Under the pieces are notes generated by a model. It saw nothing but the letters and a program-made list of their open reading frames with translations. It ran no database searches and was not told the DNA's origin. Shown one piece after another: positions 21,901 through 32,861 of a stretch of DNA of 64,000 bases; position 1 is the stretch's first letter, and each line of letters starts with the position of its first letter. Source of the DNA: Phalacrocorax aristotelis (taxonomy: Eukaryota > Chordata > Aves > Suliformes > Phalacrocoracidae); contig NW_027441231.1 in NCBI RefSeq assembly GCF_949628215.1, forward strand, positions 186,001 to 250,000, read 5' to 3'. Made by a program: the position numbers and the translations under genes.

Positions 21901-24900
21901 TCCGCCTTACCCGTCCTGGGTCTGCGTGGCGTTCCAGGGGAATGGTGTTTTCCTTGTGCGGAAGGTGGGCTGGCCGGTCGGCCGTGCCCCGGCCGTTACC
22001 GATCCTGCCAAAGGCGCTCGCACGCTCTGGCCCATTACTGCTGCGGTGCCGCGCTGTAGCAGAAAGAAGAGGTGTTGTGTTATCTCACAAAAAGCCTCCT
22101 ATGGTCAGTTGAAGAAATAACCTCTTTCCGTGGCACTGACTCTTTTCGTACAGTCCATAGCCGGCTTTCGGCTTTTGTCTTTACAGCATTCAGTTTGCTT
22201 TCTGCCAAGCTTTCTACCTGCTGTGAAACATTTGGATGGTTTTTTCTTTTTGGTTTTTTTTTCCCCTACTTGCTCCACAACTCCCACACCAACCACCCAG
22301 CGCGGCTCGCCTTTCAGCCCCCAGACCGAGGAGCCTTGCCCTGGGACGGCCCTTACATGTCAGCAGAGTTGTTCCAGCTCTCACCCTGTCCCTACCCAGC
22401 TGAGGACGTCTGTGTCCGTGGGAGGCACCCAGAAACTCCCCCTGCTGCGTGGCAGTCCCCTGCCCCGTCAGAGAAAACTGCGGCAATATCGGCTAAGTTT
22501 AAAAGCGTCGGCAGGAGGTGCAGAATACGTAAATAAAGCGGCGGTTGGCTGCCGGGTATGGGTGCAATATAAATACATTTTGTTTATAGGCCTTCGTGCC
22601 TATTCAGCGTTGAACGGCACCGCAGCCCACCCAGCCCGGGGCTCGGAGAAGGGTCTCTCCAAGGGCACAACCTAAGGCAGCGCAGGAAGCCCAGCTGCCA
22701 CGCTCCCAGTCGCTACGGGACGCTCGCTTACAGTTACACTAACGAGGGTACGGATGAGGCTGGAACTAGCAGAAATGCTGACTCTTCTGGCCTTTTATTC
22801 GTGGAAGGTACAGCGCGCGAGCCTCGGCGGCTCACAGGAGAAGCGTGCAGTGCTGCCTGACTCTCATTCTCAGCTCACGTACTACTGCCAAAGCTCCTGC
22901 CCTGTGCTGTGCCAGATGCCGGCTGGCGTGAGCGCCTGGGCTCCTGAGGGACCCCCTTGTCCTGAGAGCCAGAAGTACTCACTTCCCTTTGCATGAGGCC
23001 TGTAGGAGATATACCCTGCAATTTTAAAAATCTGTATCAAACGTGGCAGACTCAAAAGAGGGCATTTTTAAAAAGGCAGGTTTGTTTTCTTTTTTAACTT
23101 TACGATCTACAGCCTAGCAAAGAGCTCCCTTTCAGTGTCAGTCGCTTGGCTTTCTCCCCTACTGACGAGGTCCCAGCCGCCCGGTGAGATCTCGCTGGAG
23201 ATATTCTCAGTTTCCCTCGAGTACGTGGCTGCCCTGGCCCGAGGCCAGCGAAGAAGCTGACTTTGCCCGTGCCTGAATCAGCAACACGTCCAGCAGGCGA
23301 CTTGCAGAGCCCAGGGAACCCTCGTAAAGAGGTTTGGGGGTGGGGCGCGCCACATCTGCGGCATCGGCCGTGGGAAAGGACCGGCGCAGTAAAACAGGTG
23401 GGTGAAACCGCGGCGCGCGCCAATACGTGCTGCTGCCTGGGGCATCGCTTTGCTGCGGGTCAAGTCAGATGCTCTCTGTAAGAGCGAGTCAGGGTAAAGG
23501 CAGCAGCAGATTTCTTTTCTGCTCATTTTAACAAAGGCTGGACGGAGCCCATAGAGGAAGGCACTACGCGTCTTGCTGGGTTTGTTTCCCTGCCTTCTCG
23601 TAAGCTGTCGCGGAAACTTGCACGAGGAAAGCCTGTGCAAGCTGATGATGACAGCCACACACGGTTGAAGAGGGAGCAGATGGTGAGAGCAGAGGTACGC
23701 GCTCAGGCTGTGCGCTGGAAGCTAATGCTAATGCTGCAAAATAAAGAGTGGATTTTCTTTTTTGGGTTTAGGTGAGCGCTAAACATTACACGTGCGTGTG
23801 TGCGTGTGTCTCTCGCAGGTTTTTGTCATACACCCCACCCTCCCACCCCAAAAAAACAACCCACACATGCCACGCGTTAAACAGTGGTTTTCCATTGTAC
23901 TTAGACGTGCTTACATAGGTGTGTTGGTTTGTTACTTTTTTTAATGCAGAAACAGCAATACGATAGATTTAATACAGCTAGCAGTTAGACGGGTGTAGCT
24001 TTAGAGCGTCGGCTGTTTACAAAGCAACTGCACACCTTCTTTAACTCACAGTTTAAACAAATGAACTTGCAGTGCATCACACGTGCTTTGTACAGTCACG
24101 TTCCACACGGCAGGTCAGATGCTTCACCCTGCCTTGTCCTTGTTCCCCCGACTCCGACGGGACCGCCGAGGCCATCCTGGGGACAGCGCCGCTTTCTAGC
24201 AGCTGGGTTGCTTGCCTGGACGCCCCACAGACAAACAGTCATTTCCCCACTGAACCTCTTCTCAAATATTTTCCTAGCCCTGCAGGCCCCACGTCCTTTG
24301 GTTCATATTTCCTTTTTTCCGGGCTTTATGCACAGGACCGATGATTTCCAGAAATAGAAACAGAGGCTGATTCAGTCCAGGCTAAACATTCTCTGACCTA
24401 AACCAAACTGCCTTCGAAGAGATAGCTGTACTGTGGGCACCACCTCGGGAACAGAAGTTGCCCTGTCATAAAAAAAAAAAAAAAAAAAAGAAGGAAAACA
24501 AGGCATTTCAGGCTGAGGAGGCTGAACGGTGTGCTGGGGGCGGTGGGGAGTTGGAAAGAAACAGTTCAGACGATCAGAGCGAGCTTAGCGTTGCAAAGCG
24601 TGCCATTATTTTTAATTTGGCAGTCAGAAGAAAATAGATTCCGACACTGATTTCCTGTGTGCTGCGGGAGTTCTCGCCTCAGCATTCCTGTGCACCATTT
24701 TACTTTTGTGTCCCGTCTGCTTTGCTTTTGCGCTGTAGCTCTCCGGTTCTAGCTACGCTTCCCACCACCCCCGTTACTCTTTGACAAGCCCAGCTCTCAC
24801 TGTGCTTCCCTTCCCGTATGCGCGTGCAGGGAAAAGCCCGCGCGTCTGCCACTACAGGACACGCTCTGGGAGGCAGGAGAGATGACGACGCTCCCTGACA

Positions 24901-26035
24901 GAGGACACAGCTGAGGGGCGGTCCGCCGGGGCTGGGGAGATGGCAGCACCTTCCCTCAGCTGCCCCATCCGAGCACGGGTGCAGGTGAACACTGAGGAGA
25001 GACAAGCAGGCAGGAGCCGCAGAGCGAGAGAGAAAATAAAATTCACGGGTGGGTGCTACTTACGTCTCATTTTTAGCGCAAGGGATGAATTCTCAGCACA
25101 TTCTTGGAGCTGCCCCTTTGGGACTCACGGAGAAGAGGGAGGTTGGCCACGCGGTGCAGCCCAGCTCTGCTTCCCCTAAATGGTTTTACTGTTCAGGTGT
25201 TGCCCTAATCTGGCCGGTACCCCTGCAAAGAGTTTGGGATTTCTGCTGCCTCTCCGGGCCAGCCGCAGACCCTGACTTCATCGCAGCGAATGACCCTGCA
25301 CTCCTCAGAGCGGTTGCCGAGTCACATCCCGCTGCCTTCCCTGCAGAACTGGAGACCCTTTTTCAGCCCTTGCCCCCTCTTCTCTCAGCTCGTTGCCCAT
25401 CCCTTTTTCAGGGCCGGCACCGATCCCGCCTCCAGCTCGCCCTGTCTCCACCTGCGAGCGCCCAACAGGAGCTAAATGTCTCCTCAAGGACGCACGGAAG
25501 AGACGCGCAGGCAACCCAGCACAGACCCCCTGCAAACATCTTCTTTCCATTTTCTTTCCTCTCCTGACACGAAGAGATGACTTAGGAAAAGCGTACTGCT
25601 CGCATTTCACCTGCACTGCTTCTACTTTCACTTTCGCTCTCCTTGGCAGTAATTAATAGCGGTGGTTGGGGAGGGCTGGGGCATTCCCCCAAAGCGGCTG
25701 CAGTTACATCCGGGCGGTTGTGGCACTCCATTAGCTTTGTCATTTTAAATCTAAATCTTCTGGAATTGTTAGTTCTCGTCAGGAATCACCCGCACCTGCA
25801 AATTTTCTTAATGCCTACGCTTGAACCCAGCCACTGTTTAACAGCTCACCTTTATTTCTGTTCATTTAAGAATCTAAAGCTTCGTTTACTGCTTGGGTTG
25901 GAAGCAGGAGCTGTCGCTGCCTCTGAACTTTCTAACAGCCCTGTTACAATTTCAGTATTACCCACTCCCAATTTAGCTTTCCAGTTCAATTTTCATTGTA
26001 GATTCTAAAACTGTCCTTATTTTGTTTCTGATCAG
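21901..26035. other. Long non-repetitive segment without an assignable gene
   Basis: I see no conserved domain or clear exon chain. Notable points: a small hairpin CCAAGG/CCTTGG near 21862, pyrimidine-rich stretches near 22240 and 25380, a 20-A run at 24470-24489, and A/T-rich sequence from 25640 that looks like untranslated or conserved non-coding DNA. Open frames of 60-180 codons overlap on both strands and lack coding bias. Confidence 0.3.
24470..24489 (+). repeat. A20 run
   Basis: Twenty consecutive A, followed by GAAGGAAAAC. It could be the tail of an old retroposed sequence or a simple repeat; no upstream element was recognised. Confidence 0.6.
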
Positions 26036-26098
26036 GAGTCATTAATGCCTGCAGTTGATGTAATAACGGCTGTATTTAGATTGAGCTATTAATGACTC
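26036..26098. other. Perfect 11-bp inverted repeat with 41-nt spacer
   Basis: GAGTCATTAAT (26036-26046) and ATTAATGACTC (26088-26098) are exact reverse complements. Each arm joins an AP-1-like half (GAGTCA) to a homeodomain core (ATTA). It lies in a T/A-rich tract that ends with AATAAA near 26222. Confidence 0.6.
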
Positions 26099-26639
26099 GC
26101 AACTCTATTTATGGCATAAAAAAGGACTGCCTTTATTTTTTTTTTAATTACAGATTAGGAATAATGACTGCCTGGTTTGCTCAGTAATAGGTGCGATTAA
26201 ATTTAGTCACGACTCCTCCCTAAATAAAATGTATTTATTTGCACTCTAACAATTTAACCTTCCCTTTACCGGCCAGGGGCACCGACAAGTGCCCGTGCGT
26301 ACCTCCGCTCCCCCTGCGCCGGCTCCCCAGGGAACAGCCTCTTACCCTGACCAGAGCCTGCAGCGGCCCGTTGTCGTCCCAGCTCCTTGCCCTCGAGAAA
26401 GCGGCCGCCTGAAGCGGCAGCAGATCCGCTGCTGCCCAAAGGGGACGGAAATGGCGCGGGGTAAATGATAATATGAAATGATAAATGAATGAAATGATCT
26501 CACAAGGGGGAAGAAAACCAGCAAAGCAAAAAACAAACCCCAAACAGAACACCATACCACTAAACCGTCTCACCGCCCCCTCAGCGCCCGAAACAACATC
26601 CCGGGAGAAAAAAAGCAAAGCAGGCCACAAGGGACCTTT

Positions 26640-27204
26640 CTAGTACAGATGCTGCCAAAGAGTGCCAAGCTCTGGAATCCTTACCTCAGGCAACGCCTCC
26701 GCTTCTCTAAACGCCAGAGCACGCCTGCCCGGGGGGCTGAGACAGCCCCAAAGCTGCGACCGCCCGAGGGAACACGGGAGCACCGACGGCAGAGAAGCCC
26801 AGGGGCAGCAAGAGCTGCCCGAGCCCCGGCTGGGGCTCTTCGACCCCCGGGCCCCGCCCCCGCCCTTCCCACAGCGCCCCGCAAAAGGGGCGGGCCGAGC
26901 CCCCCCGAGGGATGAAGGCTCGCAGGGTGGCAGCAGAGAGCAAAGTGCACCGCACAGCACCAAAGTGGGTGGGTGGGGCCAGGTGGGTCGGACATCAGAC
27001 GGCCCGCCTGCCCATCGCCGGGGGCAGGGCCCGTTGCTAAGAGCGTGGCGAGGGGTATCAGGACCGCCCTCAACGGGCTATCGCAAGGGGTCAACACCTG
27101 TCGCTAGGGGCTGTGCCTACACGGTTCCGGCCCCCACGGTGACGTCACCACGTAGCGTGCGGGGGGTCACTAAGTGGCGTGGAGAAGTGAGCGCGGCAAA
27201 ATGT
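26640..27204. promoter_or_regulatory. CpG-rich flank with a full CRE palindrome
   Basis: GC-rich sequence leading into the NRF1 minisatellite. GGTGACGTCACC (27138-27149) is a perfect 12-bp palindrome containing the full CREB/ATF site TGACGTCA. GTTGCTAAG near 27033 and GTCGCTAGG near 27101 resemble RFX half-sites. This could be the promoter of a transcript crossing or flanking the array. Confidence 0.45.
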
Positions 27205-29905
27205 CGCTACAGCCCGTGCACGGCTGCTGGCTGCAGTACCGCAGTTTGGTCGCACGGTGGCAGCAGAGAGCTAAAAGGTCGCCACTGCGCATGCGCGGCT
27301 GCCCACCTGCGGTACGAGGGTTTGGGCGCTCGGTGGAAGTAGGGGGCAGAAAATAAAGCGCCACCGCGCATACGGAACTGCCTGGCTGCAGTACCGGCAT
27401 CTGCTTGCACGGTGGGAGCAGCGACCAGAGGAAAACTTCAGCCTGGGGAACGGGCAGCTTCCCGTCTGCAGTACCCGGTTTTGATCGACCGGTGACTGCC
27501 GCGATCGGGTAAGGGGCGGGTGGAAATCTCTACCAGGGTAGCGCAGCTCCCGCCTGCAGTCCCGGGGTTCGGTCGCTTGGTGGAAGCAGCGAGCAGAATA
27601 CAAAGGGTGGCCACTGCGCATGCGCGGCTGCCCACCTGCAGTACCGCGGTCTGATCGCACGGTGGCAGCAGAGAGCAGAAAGAGACGCCACTGCGCATGC
27701 GCGGCTGTCCACCTGCAGTACCGCTGTTTGATCGCACGGTGGCAGCAGAGAGCATGAAGAGACGCCACTGCGCATGCGCGGCGACCCACCTGCAGTACCG
27801 CGGTCTGGTCGCACGGTGGCAGCAGAGAGCAAAAGGGCGCCACTGCGCATGCGCAGCCGCCCACCTGCAGTACCGCGGTTTGGTCGCACGGTGGCAGCAG
27901 AGAGCAAAAAGGCGCCACTGCGCATGCGCGGCTGCCCACCTGCAGTACCGCGGTTTGGTCGCACGGTGGCAGCAGAGAGCAAAAAGGCGCCACTGCGCAT
28001 GCGCGGCTGCTCACCTGCAGTACCGCGGTCTGATCGCACGGTGGCAGCAGAGAGACGAAAAGGCGCCACTGCGCATGCGCGGCTGCCCACCTGAAGTACC
28101 CGGGCTTGATCGCACGGTGGCAGCAGAGAGCCAAAAGGCGCCACTGCGCATGCGCGGCTGCCCAGCTGCAGTACCGCGGTCTGATCGCACGGTGGTAGCA
28201 GCGAGCAGGAAGAGACGCCATTGCGCATGCGCGGCTGCCCACCTGCACTACGAGGGCTTGGGCGGGCGGTGGAAGCAGGGGCAGAAAGTAAAGCGCCACA
28301 GTGCATACAGAACTGCCTGGCTGCAGTACCGGCATCTGCTTGCACGGTGGCAGCAGCGACCAGCGAAAAAACTTCACCCTCGGGAACGGGCGGCTGCCCG
28401 TCTGCAGTACCCGGTTTTGAGCGCTCGGTGACTGCCGCGAGCAGGGTAGCGCAGCTCCCCCCCGTGCTGTTCCGCGGTTCGGTCGCTCGGTGGCAGCAGC
28501 GAGCACAAAAAGGCGCCAGTGCGCATGCGCGGCTGCCCACCTGCAGTACCGCGGTCTGGTCGCTCGGTGGCAGCAGAGAGCAGAAAAGGCGCCACTGCGC
28601 ATGCGCGGCTGCCCACGTGCAGTACCCCGGTCTGGTCGCACGGTGGTAGCAGAGAGCACAAAAAGGCGCTACTGCGCATGCGCGGCCGCCCACCTGCAGT
28701 ACCGCGGTTTGATCGCAAGGTGGCAGCAGCGAGCACAAAAAGGCGCTACTGCGCATGCGCGCCTGCCCACCTGCAGTACCGCGGTCTGATCGCACGGTGG
28801 CAGCAGAGAGACGAAAAGGCGCCACTGCGCATGCGCGGCTGCCCACCTGCAGTACCGCGGTTTGATCGCACGGTGGCAGCAGAGAGCAAAAAGGTGCCAC
28901 TGCGCATGCGCGGCTGCTCACCTGCAGTACCGCGGTCTGATCGCACGGTGGCAGCAGAGAGCAAAAAGGCCCACTGCGCATGCGCGGCCGCCCACCTGCA
29001 GTACCGCTCTTTGGTCGCACGGTGGCAGCAGAGAGCAGAAAAGACGCCACTGCGCATGCGTGGCTGCCCACCTGCACTGCGAGCGTTTGGGCGGTCGGTG
29101 GAAGCAGGGGCAGAAAGTAAAGCGCCACTGTGCATACGGAACTGCCTGGCTGCAGTACCGGAATCTGCTTGCACGGTGGCAGCAGCGACCAGCGGAAAAA
29201 CTTCACCCTCGGGAACGGGCGGCTGCCCGTCTGCAGTGCCCGGTTTTGATCGCTCGGTGACTGCCGCGAGCAGGGTAGCGCAGCTCCCCCCGTGCTGTTC
29301 CGCGGTTCGGTCGCTCGGTGGCAGCAGCGAGCACAAAAAGGCGCCAGTGCGCATGCGCGGCCGCCCACCTGCAGTACCGCTGTTTGGTCGCACGGTGGCA
29401 GCAGAGAGCACAAAAGGCGCCACTGCGCATGCGCGGCCGCCCACCTGCAGTACCGCTCTTTGGTCGCACGGTGGCAGCAGCGAGCACAAAAAGGCGCCAC
29501 TGCGCATGCGCGGCTGCCCACCTGCACTGCGAGCGTTTGGGCGGTCGGTGGAAGCAGGGGCAGAAAGTAAAGCGCCACTGTGCATACGGAACTGCCTGGC
29601 TGCAGTACCGGAATCTGCTTGCACGGTGGCAGCAGCGACCAGCGAAAAAACTTCACCCTCGGGAACGGGCGGCTGCCCGTCTGCAGTACCCGGTTTTGAG
29701 CGCTCGGTGACTGCCGCGAGCAGGGTAGCGCAGCTGGCCCCCGCTGTTCCGCGGTTCGGTCGCTCGGTGGCAGCAGCGAGCAGTGACACATCGTCGCCAC
29801 TGCGCATGCGTCTGTTCCGGGTGCGGTACCGCACTTTGGCCGCACGGTGTCAGCAGGGTCCACCATCGCCACTCCGCATGCGCGATTCCCGGCTGCCGTA
29901 GCACA
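27205..29905 (+). repeat. 75-77-bp minisatellite with NRF1 palindrome
   Basis: TGCGCATGCGC, a perfect NRF1 site, occurs at 27286, 27615, 27692, 27769, 27844, 27919, 27994, 28070, 28145, 28222, 28520, 28596, 28673, 28750, 28826, 28901, 28975, 29348, 29424 and 29501, with near-perfect copies at 29051 and 29801. Spacing is 74-77 bp, broken by composite blocks of 329, 298, 297 and 300 bp, made of about four diverged units without the NRF1 site. Each unit also has CTGCAGTACC and CGCACGGTGGCAGCAG, the latter resembling a CTCF core. Both motif identities are inferred. Confidence 0.93.
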
Positions 29906-30007
29906 GCACGGCGGCACCGGCACGACGTCCGTCACTCTTCTCTGGGGCAAGACCCGCGCCGGCTCTGGGTGACGTTCGCCGGGATAACGGAACTGTTACT
30001 GCGTGCG

Positions 30008-31455
30008 CAGAGCTCATGTTTCTCTGCACCTTCCCCACTCCCGCAGCCCCAGCAGTGTCAGTCGTTGCCTCCGCACCGCCCACCACCAAAGTGCCTCGAG
30101 CATTTTAGTCCTTCCGTCTCGACTGCTTTAAAAATCAGGTGGCCGTTACCGTCCTCCCTCCTGCCCCACTCACCCCCACCCCACGCCCTAGGGAGGAGAA
30201 GCAGCACAAACGACCTGGGGAGAAAGGTCCCCTTTCCCACCCCCCACCCCCCCGGAGTGAGCCCCATCAGTTGCTGTAGGCCTGCGGCATCAGGGCTGTG
30301 ACAGGGAGAGCAGCAAGTCAACAGGTCCTAGAGGGTTAAAGAAGAAAATCAATCAGGGGAACACAGCTGCCCTTCCGAAGGCAGGCTGCCTGGGGTGAGG
30401 GGGGCAGCTGTGCGTCAGGGCACGGGGCAGCCAGGCAGACCAGGTGCCAGTGGCTGACCTGCAAAGGACTTGTGCGCTGCTGAGCCTTGGGCTTCGTTGG
30501 CTTGGCAGCGCCTCGCCTCGCCTCTGCACTGCCAGCACCCTGCTCTGCTCATCCTGCGTAAGCATAAGGCTTCAGCGAGCACAGAACAGGAGGCCAGGGA
30601 GAGGGAGGACGTCACCGGGGGAAAAAAGAGTCATGCGGGGGGGCCATGTCAGGGGAAAGCGTTTGGGAGGGCACAGACACACGCAGAGGGAGGGCGGGGG
30701 AGGAGGCGGACACCGCTGGACAGGGGCATGTCTGGGCAGACACGCCACGGGGAACATGCATGGGGATGACTGACACCAGGGGGTCCCCCCAGGATAATCC
30801 ACAACGGGCAACTCACCTGGGCTAACCTGCAGCAGATGATCCGCTCCAGATAACTGACCCGCTCCGGCGAATCCATTCCAGATAAGCCCCAGCAATGCCC
30901 CTCAAACTGCCGGTGTTTCACCCCAAATTTTCCCCAGTTTAGGGTTTTCGGTGGGTTTATTTAGTTTTGGTGATTTCCGGTTGGATGGTTTGGCTTTTTT
31001 TGTTGTTGTTCGGGTTACTTTGGTTTTGTTCGTTTGGGGTTTTTTTTTTTTTTGCTTTTCCATAAGGTAAAAGTTGGGATTGCTTTTCCAAACGGTTCAC
31101 TTCCGGGTTTTTTTCACCCTTTCCACAACATTGAAATTGGCGATTTTTTGCTTTTGTGCATGAGAATGGTTAGCAGGGTTCCGCCCCCCCACCCCCGCTT
31201 TTTTTACCCCCCTCCTTTCCAACTGCACAAACCCAGCAGGAGTGGGCTTTCCCAAGAGCCCCGAATTGTTTTCTTTCCCCCAAACCTGTTTGGGGTTTTT
31301 CACCCCCCATTGCAGACCCAGACTCAGGGGCTTTGGAGTGTGTGTCTGCCCTGGCAGCAGCTCCCAGGCTGCCTACGCAGCCCCAGAGGGGAAAGTCCCC
31401 ATTTGGGGGAATCGGCCCCAAATCGGGATGGGAGAAGGAGAACGGGGAAGGGGCA
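30008..31455. repeat. Dispersed repeat, copy 2, with about 720 bp extra
   Basis: Left block 30008-30306 and right block 31030-31455 match 15204-15935. The intervening 30307-31029 has no counterpart in copy 1, so it was inserted here or lost there. Its ends are not obviously those of a transposon. Its right half is G/T-rich (GTTTTG runs). Confidence 0.75.
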
Positions 31456-31559
31456 GCATTTGAAAGCGCTTTTGTGCCTTCAGTTGATTGGGGGGTGGGC
31501 TGTGTGTCTAATTTTTAAATCTTCTCTATAAACATCTCTATCAACGTGGTTTCTTTGCA

Positions 31560-32200
31560 TTTTAAAACCTTACATAGCATAGACATTTGCACTATGTGTC
31601 TACTTACACATCCTTACGGAGTACATCTATATTTTATATATACTATCTGTTTTACATTTACATACAACATCTGTTTAGACTTAGCTATTATATTTACACT
31701 TACACCTATTTAGGCTATTTACACTTACACAGAATATCTCTTTACACATACCTGTTTAGACTTCCATATTAACACGTACATAAAACAGCTATTTAGGCTA
31801 GCTATCTGCTTACTTACCCTTTGACACTTCAATCTTTTTCGACTTCTCTATTTAGACATCTACTTACAGTTATACCTCGGCTTATTTCACTCTATATAAC
31901 CTCTATTTAGATTACACATCTACTTAGACTATGTAACACACACTAAGCGTAGATGCTCGCTCTAGTCAGACTTTCTTCTGCTTTGAATTCCTTCATCTAT
32001 CCTTTTCACTTTAAACTCCTTTATTTTTTGATCTAGATATATAGACGGTCGAGTTACTTTTGTGTTTTAAAACCCTGCATCTCGATGCAGAATTTTTGTA
32101 TCCCGAAATCCGTTATATAATATAGGAGAGATAAGTTCTTATCTCAAAATCCCTTTATGCATCTATAAATTAATATTACACATGTCAATATATATAAGAG
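31560..32200. repeat. Degenerate A/T-rich short-period repeat
   Basis: Diverged TATTTAGAC, TATTTACACTTACAC and ATCTACTTA words recur at irregular spacings of about 10-20 bp. It contrasts sharply with the GC-rich surroundings. It is probably an old, decayed tandem repeat. Confidence 0.5.
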
Positions 32201-32439
32201 GTTTTTGTAATAGCCCCCCTGAATTTTCAGGCATTTTGGGGCTGTAACCCCCCTTTTTGGGGGGGAACCCCTACATGACGCCCCCACTCACCTGTTCCTC
32301 TGACGCATTATCAGCTCCCCCAGTGACACCGGGGCACCCCACATGACATCATCACACCCCCCCCAGGACTCCCCCAATTTTATTCACCCCCAAGAAGGGC
32401 ACTAAACAAGGGAACCTGCTCCAACCTGCAGCTCATTAC

Positions 32440-32445
32440 TTTAAT
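32440..32445 (-). terminator. ATTAAA poly(A) signal candidate
   Basis: Plus-strand TTTAAT reads ATTAAA on the minus strand, about 70 bp beyond an acceptor-like CCACCTTTTAG near 32513. Together with the exon-like module at 32801-32861 it could mark the 3' end of a minus-strand transcript. Confidence 0.3.
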
Positions 32446-32800
32446 AGTGCCATTTACAAAGGTACACGCACACCCCTCCCACACCCCCCAGAAAAGGGGG
32501 AGCTCTGCTAAAATCTAAAAGGTGGGGCAGCCCCCCAAACAGCTGCAGCCCCCCCAGCCCCTGTCCGCAGGCTGGCGGCTGCCCCACGGCAGAGCAGGAG
32601 CGTGCCAGAGGACGGTGTCACGTCTCTCTCGGGCTCCGCTCGGACATGTTCCCGCACTGGGACGGGCTCCCCGGGGTGACAAACAGCCCCGGTCCCTGGG
32701 GGCCCCGACTCTCCCCACCGGGCAGCCCTCGCGGCCGCACCTGCGGGGCACCCGCTGGAGACAGAGCCAGGAGCCTCCAGGCCGAGGGATGGCCCCTTAC

Positions 32801-32861
32801 CTTCACCACGCTTAACGACCGGCAGGCATCTCTTGAGCATCACGAGACACTTAGACGACAT
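32801..32861 (-). other. Exon-like module (61 bp) with strong splice sites
   Basis: The minus strand has CTGTTTTTCAG at the acceptor and AAG|GTAAGG at the donor (plus CCTTAC 32795-32800), both near consensus. The exon starts with ATG directly after the AG and is open, encoding a short Cys/Lys-rich peptide. The size and ATG start resemble the duplicated modules at 35.2 and 37.9 kb. No protein family recognised. Confidence 0.4.

Noticed and set aside
24470-24489. A-run as the tail of a CR1 or other LINE
   Set aside because: CR1 elements end in short tandem repeats rather than poly(A), and no LINE sequence precedes the run.
27205-29905. CRISPR-like array
   Set aside because: The 75-77-bp units are similar over their whole length, with no unique spacers, and the context is vertebrate.
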